The notes under the pieces were generated by a model, which ran no database searches, was not told the DNA's origin, and saw only the letters and a list, made by a program, of their open reading frames with translations. This document shows positions 7,621 to 12,663 of a stretch of DNA of 12,663 nucleotides, in pieces. Position numbers and translations under genes: made by a program. Source of the stretch: CAKSQF01 sp051867925 (GTDB lineage Bacteria > Bacillota > Clostridia > Oscillospirales > CAG-272); contig JBJDZI010000065.1 in assembly GCA_051867925.1 (NCBI GenBank), positions 1 to 12,663 of the forward strand, given 5' to 3'. The first letter of the stretch is position 1. Each line of letters opens with the position of its first letter.

Positions 7621-7710
7621 AGAGGATATTGCTGTTTGAAGAAGAACAACACCTTGGAGATTGTTGCCTGACCGGGAGGTTTGGGCAAATACAGTCTCGC
7701 ACAAACTCCC
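7621..7710 (+). promoter_or_regulatory. Possible leader peptide and hairpin in the acetyltransferase 5' UTR
   Basis: The leader contains an 11-codon frame at 7636-7671 (TTG start, product MKKNNTLEIVA), with AGAGGA 9 bases upstream. It is followed by a hairpin of GGGAGGTTTG (7674-7683) with CAAACTCCC (7702-7710), nine pairs with one bulge. A leader peptide plus hairpin is the layout of translational or transcriptional attenuators upstream of some resistance genes. The hairpin lacks a U tail, the start is TTG, and both could be chance. Confidence 0.25.
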
Positions 7711-7745
7711 CGTATTGCAGTCATCAATCATCAGGAGAAAAAATA

Positions 7746-8384
7746 ATGAAAAACAATGACTACACCATCCGTTTGGAGAAACCGGAAGAACACCGCGCCG
7801 TTGAGAATCTGGTCAGAGAGGCATTTTGGAACGTTTACCGTCCCGGATGTCTGGAGCATTACGTCTTAAACCAACTGCGAAACGATCCCGCCTTCGTGCC
7901 GGAGCTGGACTTTGTCATGGAGCAGGACGGCAAACTGATCGGTCAGGTGATGTTTATGCACGCCACCGTTAAGACCGATGACGGACGGGAGATCCCCATC
8001 ATGACCTTCGGCCCCATCTGCATCTGCCCCGAGCAAAAGCGCAAAGGCTTCGGGAAGATTCTGCTGGACTATTCGCTGGAAAAGGCGGCAGAGATGGGCT
8101 GTGGCGCCGTATGCATGGAAGGAAATATTGACTTCTATGGCAAGAGCGGCTTTGCCTGCGCCGATACATTCGGGATCCGCTATCACGGACTGGCGGAGGG
8201 CGAGGATGCCTCCTTCTTTCTGTGCAAGGAATTGATCCCCGGATACCTGAGCGGGATCACGGGAGAGTACGCAACGCCTGCGGGTTATTTCGTGGACGAA
8301 GCCGCCTGCGAAGTGTACGACCGATCCTTCCCCAAAAAGGAAAAATTGGTTCTTCCGGGGCAAATTTTCTCCGTAAACGAATGA
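7746..8384 (+). CDS. GNAT family N-acetyltransferase (YhbS-like)
   Basis: A 212-residue cytoplasmic protein of the acetyl-CoA-dependent GNAT superfamily. The N-terminus (YTIRLEKPEEHRAVENLVREAF is the span at 6-27) is the usual first strand and helix. Motif A lies at 94-104 as CPEQKRKGFGK, close to the R/Q-x-x-G-x-G acetyl-CoA pyrophosphate loop but with K98 in the first place. The helix after it and FYGKSGF (130-136) complete the fold. The C-terminal 60 residues extend beyond the core. The substrate cannot be told; YhbS-type members are mostly uncharacterised. I start at the ATG 7746, where AGGAG (7733-7737) is 8 bases away; the frame is open back to 7629 but without a comparable site. It stands alone between its own promoter and terminator, divergent from rfbB. 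Confidence 0.88.
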   Translation: MKNNDYTIRLEKPEEHRAVENLVREAFWNVYRPGCLEHYVLNQLRNDPAFVPELDFVMEQDGKLIGQVMFMHATVKTDDGREIPIMTFGPICICPEQKRKGFGKILLDYSLEKAAEMGCGAVCMEGNIDFYGKSGFACADTFGIRYHGLAEGEDASFFLCKELIPGYLSGITGEYATPAGYFVDEAACEVYDRSFPKKEKLVLPGQIFSVNE

Positions 8385-8389
8385 ACGAG

Positions 8390-8423
8390 AGAGCAGTAGG
8401 TCGTGTGACCTACTGCTCTTTTT
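8390..8423 (+). terminator. Strong rho-independent terminator of the acetyltransferase gene
   Basis: A perfect 13-bp stem (8390-8402 with 8407-8419) around a GTGT loop is followed by TTTT, starting six bases after the stop codon. On the - strand it has no U tail, so it probably serves only the + strand gene. Confidence 0.92.
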
Positions 8424-8502
8424 CTCGGAATCCCATCGCCATCGCACCCCACGGGGTAAATCGCACCTGTTTATCCCGAGAAACGGCAAAAATCCGCCTG
8501 TT

Positions 8503-9978
8503 TTACTCGAAATTGACGTATCTCCGATAGCGGCGCAGAGGATATTCGCCGTCGTGCGTTTCTCCGCAGAAAGCCGTCGACAAATCGCCCGCACGCACGA
8601 TGCGGCAAAGCCCGATCCGCGCCAGCCGATCGGTGAGCATCTCCCGCTTTTCGGGGTCACAGAGCAGGGCAACCGATTGCAGATAGCCCTTTTTGCTCCG
8701 AAGCGCGGCAAACATCCGACTTTGGGGCAGGCGTTTGACCGGGCAACTGCCGAACATCCCCGACAGCACCAGTTCTGAATCCTCACAGGCGATCAGCCTG
8801 CAATCATATCCCGCATAGACCTTCTCGTGGGACTCCGATTGCCCCGCCAAAAACTGTTCCAGTCGGTTTTCATAGCAGAGCAGGGTGATTTCGGCGGCAC
8901 CGCCCACCGTTTTAGAGGGATGCCGTCTTGCCGCTGCCTCCAGATAGGGCGACAAGTTGCCGCAGGGACAATCTCCGCCCGGATGCAGAACACCCAGATC
9001 ATCGGTCATCACGCTGAGGATGGGCGTTGCCTTCACCATAGGGGTCATCAGATTCACCAGCCCCACCCGCCCCGTGGGCAGGGGCTCCATGGTGTGAACG
9101 TCCCGCACCAGCACACGGGAGTAGACAGGCACGTGGAAATGATGGCAAGGGCAGTCGCAATAGAGGATGGGATGCTCCACGGCACCGAAAAACTCCACGA
9201 TCTGATCCTCCTCCATGTCCAGCACCCGCTTGGCAAGATCGTACAGAATCTGCTTATCCACCTGTTCCAAGTAAAATTGCTTCCAGCCGCCGCCCAACAT
9301 GATTTTGGAGCCTTTGGGCAAATGCACCCGAATTCCCTTCTCATCCATCCGTTTCAGCACGAAATAGGTATAGGAAGGAAATCCCATAAGTCGGGTAGGG
9401 AACCTCGACTTGGAATACTTCAAAACCGCCTCGATGATGCCGTCCAGATCGGGAACATATCCACCGTCCTTCCAGATCAGCGCGTATTTTCTGCGAATGG
9501 CGGGCGCGAACAGAGTCGCGCCCAGAGCAGTCTTGGTCACGGCAGTCTGATTGCCCTTGTGGGGCTTGTAGCCAAAAACCACGTAATGAGTAGGGATGGG
9601 TGAAAAAAGTTTTCGCCTTCTGCCGATCTTCAGCACCATCCGCAGTCCGCAGAGCAGTCCGCTCAGTTCAAATCGGATCTTGCTGAACTGTCCCTTCGTC
9701 CCCGACGAGGTGGCAAGAACGGGGGCTTTGATTCCGGTCAGCGAATACATCTGATGATTCTTAAACAGCAGAGTCGGCAGAGGAGGGAGCTTTGCCAGAT
9801 CGTCTGTGGATTGCAGATCGTCCGGCGCAAATTCCATCCCATCCAGAATCCTGCGATAATCACCGCAGTGTTCGTACTGATAGGCACAGTTTTCCCGCAT
9901 GGCGCCGGCGAAAAGTTCTTCACTGCCGTCCGCATCGTAGGGATCGGCAGAGCGAAAGAGGGCTTTGCGGTATTTCAT
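8503..9978 (-). CDS. LuxE-like acyl-protein synthetase with a LuxC-like C-terminal tail
   Basis: The 491-residue product has two parts. Residues 1 to about 355 fit the LuxE/PaaK-like acyl-protein synthetase family, which activates a fatty acid as acyl-AMP and passes it to an enzyme thiol: adenylate-binding loop ATSSGTKG (89-96), GGGWK (229-233), FFGAVEHP (263-270), and Cys-rich blocks YCDCPCHH (273-280) and GDCPCGN (335-341) that could bind zinc. LuxE proteins usually have about 370 residues. The extra tail, especially GYLQSVALL (near 434-442), RLARIGLCRI (near 453-462) and THDGEYPLRR close to the end, resembles the C-terminus of LuxC acyl-CoA reductase, without its NADPH-binding and catalytic-cysteine core. 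I start at ATG 9976-9978 with GGGAGG 5 bases upstream; the frame is open to 10041 without a better site. It has its own consensus promoter and lies back to back with a dehydrogenase gene. The LuxE assignment is firm; the LuxC-tail reading is from memory of the family. Confidence 0.85.
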   Translation of the reverse strand: MKYRKALFRSADPYDADGSEELFAGAMRENCAYQYEHCGDYRRILDGMEFAPDDLQSTDDLAKLPPLPTLLFKNHQMYSLTGIKAPVLATSSGTKGQFSKIRFELSGLLCGLRMVLKIGRRRKLFSPIPTHYVVFGYKPHKGNQTAVTKTALGATLFAPAIRRKYALIWKDGGYVPDLDGIIEAVLKYSKSRFPTRLMGFPSYTYFVLKRMDEKGIRVHLPKGSKIMLGGGWKQFYLEQVDKQILYDLAKRVLDMEEDQIVEFFGAVEHPILYCDCPCHHFHVPVYSRVLVRDVHTMEPLPTGRVGLVNLMTPMVKATPILSVMTDDLGVLHPGGDCPCGNLSPYLEAAARRHPSKTVGGAAEITLLCYENRLEQFLAGQSESHEKVYAGYDCRLIACEDSELVLSGMFGSCPVKRLPQSRMFAALRSKKGYLQSVALLCDPEKREMLTDRLARIGLCRIVRAGDLSTAFCGETHDGEYPLRRYRRYVNFE

Positions 9979-10065
9979 ACAAACCTCCCGATGAAACGTA
10001 GAAACAGGAACGTTTTTTGCCGACGGACATGGCAGTCCCATTCCGCGCGTTCTCAGATTAAGGTT

Positions 10066-10094
10066 ATTTTACCATAAAACGCTCCATTTGTCAA
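10066..10094 (-). promoter_or_regulatory. Sigma-A promoter for the LuxE-like gene
   Basis: On the - strand TTGACA (10089-10094), a 17-base spacer and TAAAAT (10066-10071), preceded by the TGG of an extended -10. Transcription should start near 10059, giving a leader of about 80 bases. Confidence 0.82.
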
Positions 10095-10150
10095 TGACCG
10101 CGGCAGAGGAGAGAAAATCGCTTTCTTGGCAACAAAATTTGTCCCGTCTC

Positions 10151-10179
10151 TTGCAAAATCCCAAAAACTATGCTATAAT
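10151..10179 (+). promoter_or_regulatory. Sigma-A promoter for the short-chain dehydrogenase gene
   Basis: TTGCAA (10151-10156), 17 bases, then TATAAT (10174-10179) with an extended TGC. The -35 boxes of this and the divergent LuxE-like promoter are 56 bases apart, so one regulator could control both. Confidence 0.85.
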
Positions 10180-10236
10180 GAAACTAAATCGCACCAAGGC
10201 AACCATTTTGGATTGCCCGCATTTCCGTTTTGAAAT

Positions 10237-10270
10237 CAGATCTTGTCGGGATCTGCCGCTTTGTCCGGCA
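10237..10270 (+). promoter_or_regulatory. Two overlapping hairpins in the dehydrogenase leader
   Basis: CAGATC (10237-10242) pairs with GATCTG (10250-10255), and TGCCG (10254-10258) pairs with CGGCA (10266-10270). The two share bases 10254-10255, so they compete in part. Each is short (6 and 5 pairs, 7-base loops) and neither has a U tail. It may be a weak regulatory switch or simply chance. Confidence 0.25.
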
Positions 10271-10320
10271 TGAACCGCATTGACAAGATCCAAATTATAA
10301 AAAATCATTCAGGAGGATTG

Positions 10321-11127
10321 ATGATTATGGAAAGATTAAAAGGAAAAGTTGCAGTCGTTACCGGTTCTACCAGCGGTATCGGCATCGGCATCGCAAAACT
10401 GTATGCCGCTGAGGGCGCAAAGGTCGTCATCTGCGGACGCAGACAGGAAAAGGGACAGGCGGTCGTGGACGAGATCGTGAAAGCAGGCGGAGAAGCCTAC
10501 TATCACTTCATGGACATCACCGCTGTCGAGAGCATCGAACAGCTTTTTGCCGATACCGAGGCGAAGTACGGCAAGATCGACATTCTGGTCAACAACGCCG
10601 CCAACGTCGGTCTGAAGGACGGCCGCATAGACGAGCTGACTCTTGATATGTGGGATGCCATCTTCCAGAGCGACGTGCGGGGCACCTTCTACGCCACCAA
10701 GTGCGTTCTGCCCTATATGGAGAAGATCGGCGGAGGTTCCATCATCAACATCGGCTCCATGGCATCCTGCTCGGGCGATCTGGGTTCCACCGCATATGCC
10801 TGCGCCAAGGCGGGTGTGGATAAGCTGACCGAGTACACCGCTCTGCAATACGGCAAGCAGAACGTCCGTTGCAACTGCGTCCGTCCCGGTCTGATCGTGA
10901 CTCCCCAGAACGAGGCTTACGTTCCCCAGGTGCTGAAGGACATTTTCCTCAGCAACATCATGGTCAACCGTTACGGCTGTCCCGAGGACATCGGACATCT
11001 GTGCGTCTATCTGGCATCCGACGAAAGCACTTATGTTACCGGACAGATCATCAATGTAGACGGCGGTCTGAACTCCCACGTTCCCACCGTTGCACAGTTC
11101 AAAGAGATGAAGTCCCGTACGTGGTAA
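10321..11127 (+). CDS. Short-chain dehydrogenase/reductase (FabG/hydroxysteroid dehydrogenase type)
   Basis: A 268-residue classical SDR that interconverts an alcohol and a ketone with NAD(P). The cofactor loop TGSTSGIG is at 14-21, NNAAN at 91-95, catalytic S146 (IGSMAS), and Y159-x-x-x-K163 (YACAK); all four are intact. GRR at 39-41, after the second strand, suggests NADP preference. The C-terminal NVDGGLNSH (245-253) is normal for the family. Substrate cannot be assigned: 3-oxoacyl-ACP, sugars and bile acids are all possible for this fold. AGGAGG (10311-10316) precedes two in-frame ATGs at 10321 and 10327, 4 and 10 bases away; either may be used, and the second matches the usual family start better. 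A longer frame from 10243 lacks a binding site. It is a single-gene unit with its own promoter and terminator, divergent from the LuxE-like gene, hinting at linked fatty aldehyde or alcohol chemistry. Confidence 0.92.
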   Translation: MIMERLKGKVAVVTGSTSGIGIGIAKLYAAEGAKVVICGRRQEKGQAVVDEIVKAGGEAYYHFMDITAVESIEQLFADTEAKYGKIDILVNNAANVGLKDGRIDELTLDMWDAIFQSDVRGTFYATKCVLPYMEKIGGGSIINIGSMASCSGDLGSTAYACAKAGVDKLTEYTALQYGKQNVRCNCVRPGLIVTPQNEAYVPQVLKDIFLSNIMVNRYGCPEDIGHLCVYLASDESTYVTGQIINVDGGLNSHVPTVAQFKEMKSRTW

Positions 11128-11135
11128 AGTCAGGC

Positions 11136-11175
11136 AGGGCAAACCGCCAAACAATGGTGGTTTGCCCTGATTTTT
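11136..11175 (+). terminator. Rho-independent terminator of the dehydrogenase gene
   Basis: A 13-bp stem with one G-U pair (11136-11148 with 11156-11168) and a 7-base loop is followed by GATTTTT. It begins 8 bases after the stop codon. Confidence 0.92.
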
Positions 11176-11303
11176 CGGTTATACGTCATGTAAAACGGAA
11201 GCAGTTACCGTGTTTCTGTATGCGTTTGATTGTTTTTCATAGGATGAGCGCAAACGAACGTGCCGGTCTGCAGTTTTCGCGAAATGAATCCAGAGGCATT
11301 TCA

Positions 11304-11549
11304 ATGGAAATTCCCTATATAAACGCTTTCTTGTCACAAATCGCCAAATGCTCGGCTGAGAAGCATTTGGCTATGTATGCAGAAGGCTTTCAATTTGATT
11401 ACTACGATTCAATATTTGAGTTTATGACGATTCATCACCGTTATATCACGACATTCGAAGCAAAATGTTCAGTATATCGGCGATGTTTCTGTCAAGACCC
11501 ATCGACCGATTTTCGATTTCTTTCGGGCAGATGGACTGTCCTGAATTGA
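11304..11549 (+). pseudogene. Possible 5' fragment of an unrecognised gene
   Basis: An ATG at 11304 has AGAGG seven bases upstream and opens a frame of 81 codons. The first 48 or so (MEIPYINAFL..., then HLAMYAEGFQFDYYDSIFEF) look like real protein. From about 11446 the frame runs antisense through the end of the sirtuin gene and becomes cysteine-rich and implausible. This suggests the start of a gene cut by the junction that brought in the macrodomain-sirtuin unit. The family is not recognised. The stretch 11176-11303 before it shows no other feature I can support. Confidence 0.3.
11343..11371. repeat. Perfect 10-bp inverted repeat
   Basis: GCCAAATGCT (11343-11352) and AGCATTTGGC (11362-11371) flank a 9-base loop. 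No U tract follows on either strand, so it is not a standard terminator. It lies inside the possible gene fragment, about 75 bases from the sirtuin stop. Confidence 0.6.
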
Positions 11550-12324
11550 TGCAGGCGTACACAGCGTTTGCATTCCCCGCTGTCATCCTCCAAAACGGAT
11601 ATTTAATGATAGCAGGCGTGTTGAAACCAACACCCAGTTCAAGATAAAGCACATGTTTATCCATGTGGCGGCGTATGAAATCTTCATATCGCTCTGCCGC
11701 TGAATACCATCCCTCATCCTGAACAAAGATGTCATCACAGCGCAGATTCATCGTCATCGGCGCACCGCACACAGGACATTTCGGAATCAGTTCGCTCGGG
11801 ATCATCATGTTATCTTGCCGGGCAACCATCCGGCGAACGGGTTCTTCGTTATCATAAGTCCTATTGTGGCAGGCTTTTGAGCATTGCCAAAGACCGTAGT
11901 CCCCTTGGGTGTAAAACAACCGTTTTTTCTCAAATCCTGCTTTTTGAAACTGATGGTCAACATTCGTTGTCAGCACGAAATAATCCTTGTCTTTTACAAG
12001 TGTCAGTAAATCACTGTACGGTTTGCCGACAGGCGCATCATAACGGTTGACAAGAATCAGCCGTGACCACCATGCCCAATATTCTTCGGGTGTTTCAAAG
12101 GGATAAAATCCTCCGGCATACATATCGGTAATGCCGTATTTTTTATGAAAGTCTGAAAAATATCTTTCAAAACGCTCACCGTCATAAGCAAATCCCGCAG
12201 ATGCGGAAAGACCCGCTCCCGCACCGATGACAATGGCATCAGCGGTTTCGATTTCGTTTTTTAACCTTTTTATTTTATCCGAGAAGCTCCCGGTAGATGT
12301 CGTAGTCCATATCTTTGAAAACAT
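11446..12324 (-). CDS. Class M sirtuin (SirTM), protein ADP-ribosyltransferase
   Basis: A 292-residue Sir2-fold enzyme of the macrodomain-linked class, whose studied members transfer ADP-ribose from NAD to a protein rather than deacetylating it. The NAD-binding GAGAGLSASAG is at 34-44, TTNVDHQFQ at 119-127, and the zinc-ribbon cysteines are C148, C152, C183 and C186. Where ordinary sirtuins have a catalytic His before Gly, this protein has Q140-G141, the substitution known for the SirTM class. The start ATG at 12322-12324 lies inside the macrodomain gene, giving a 50-base overlap, with AAGGTG about 8 bases upstream, so the two are translationally coupled. In staphylococci and streptococci this pair sits with a lipoylated GcvH-like target and a lipoate ligase; those genes are not downstream here and could lie upstream, outside the window. 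Confidence 0.92.
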   Translation of the reverse strand: MFSKIWTTTSTGSFSDKIKRLKNEIETADAIVIGAGAGLSASAGFAYDGERFERYFSDFHKKYGITDMYAGGFYPFETPEEYWAWWSRLILVNRYDAPVGKPYSDLLTLVKDKDYFVLTTNVDHQFQKAGFEKKRLFYTQGDYGLWQCSKACHNRTYDNEEPVRRMVARQDNMMIPSELIPKCPVCGAPMTMNLRCDDIFVQDEGWYSAAERYEDFIRRHMDKHVLYLELGVGFNTPAIIKYPFWRMTAGNANAVYACINSGQSICPKEIENRSMGLDRNIADILNILLRMS

Positions 12325-12663
12325 TGAATATCACCTTGATTTTGCTGTTCGACTGTTTTCTGTAGTCGGATACTGTTCTGATTGCAATCTCTGCGGCTCT
12401 CCTGTTCGGAAAATGAAACTCGCCTGTAGAAACACAGCAAAAGGCTACACTACGTATATCGTTTTGATCAGCAAGCTCCAGACAGGAGCGATAACAGGAC
12501 GCCAGAAGTTCTTCATCCCGTTTTGTAACATGGTCGTCAATCATCGGACCGACCGTGTGAATGACATATCTGCACGGAAGATTGTAGGCTTTTGTAATCT
12601 TCGCTCTACCGACAGGTTCCGCATATCCTTGCTTTTTCATGATTTCGGCACATTCGAGTCGAA
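12275..12663 (-). CDS. Macrodomain ADP-ribose hydrolase of the SirTM-linked class (partial)
   Basis: The C-terminal 129 residues of a macrodomain protein; the frame is open to the window edge, so the ATG at 12640 is probably internal and the true start lies outside. Visible motifs: ECAEIMKKQG, then AYNLPCRYVIHTVGP, characteristic of the zinc-containing macrodomains that accompany SirTM, and the ADP-ribose-binding loop CVSTGEFHFPNRRAA. Conserved Cys and His in the first two blocks are the likely zinc ligands. Such enzymes remove the ADP-ribose that the partner sirtuin attaches, making the modification reversible. It ends in ELLG followed by TAA at 12275-12277, inside the sirtuin start region. 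Confidence 0.9.
   Translation of the reverse strand, partial: RLECAEIMKKQGYAEPVGRAKITKAYNLPCRYVIHTVGPMIDDHVTKRDEELLASCYRSCLELADQNDIRSVAFCCVSTGEFHFPNRRAAEIAIRTVSDYRKQSNSKIKVIFNVFKDMDYDIYRELLG

Noticed and set aside
8441..8467. 8-base direct repeats ATCGCACC, 19 bases apart, after the acetyltransferase terminator
   Set aside because: Too short and only two copies; no mobile gene nearby, so not evidence for an insertion site.
7866..8786. A 306-codon - strand frame spanning the acetyltransferase and its terminator
   Set aside because: It runs through a strong + strand terminator and two real genes; composition is not protein-like.
8827..9603. A 258-codon + strand frame opposite the LuxE-like gene
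   Set aside because: Antisense shadow of a well-supported gene; no family features.
10336..11154. A 272-codon - strand frame opposite the dehydrogenase
   Set aside because: Antisense to a complete SDR with all catalytic residues, and it crosses that gene's terminator.
1..12663. tRNA, rRNA, CRISPR array, transposase or integrase
   Set aside because: I looked for these on both strands and saw no cloverleaf, regular repeat array or DDE/recombinase motif that I could support.

Overview
The window looks like a chromosomal accessory region of a low-to-mid GC Firmicute, probably an anaerobic gut Clostridium relative (Clostridia, Oscillospiraceae/Lachnospiraceae type). The basis is strong AGGAGG-type ribosome binding sites, several near-consensus sigma-A promoters with exact 17-base spacers, and gene families typical of that group. 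The species cannot be named from the sequence.

Region 1 (1-3473, + strand) is the end of a type I restriction-modification operon: the last codons of a probable hsdS, then a complete hsdR of EcoEI type.

Region 2 (about 3484-5900) is a patchwork of broken genes, nearly all on the - strand. It holds a gene with a sigma-70 region 4-like helix-turn-helix that is cut off before its recognition helix. Next comes an unannotated C-terminal gene remnant with its own terminator, then an ABC exporter membrane domain that has lost its ATPase half. Last is the C-terminal remnant of the gene that preceded the exporter. DNA around the exporter is visibly AT-richer than the flanks, which suggests foreign origin followed by decay.

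Region 3 (5912-11175) is orderly, with short transcription units and well-defined promoters and terminators: a two-gene unit of dTDP-glucose 4,6-dehydratase plus a small PAS-domain protein (- strand), a GNAT acetyltransferase (+), a LuxE-like acyl-protein synthetase whose C-terminus resembles the tail of LuxC acyl-CoA reductase (-), and a divergently transcribed short-chain dehydrogenase (+). The LuxE-like gene and the dehydrogenase have -35 boxes only 56 bases apart.

Region 4 (11176-12663) carries, on the - strand, the downstream end of a macrodomain gene that overlaps a class M sirtuin gene (SirTM). This is the known macrodomain/SirTM pairing of reversible protein ADP-ribosylation. A short + strand gene fragment with a 10-bp inverted repeat lies between the dehydrogenase terminator and the sirtuin.

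I saw no rRNA, tRNA, CRISPR array, intact transposase or integrase. The most unusual points are the LuxE/LuxC-tail composite protein, the SirTM-macrodomain pair and the string of decapitated genes after hsdR.
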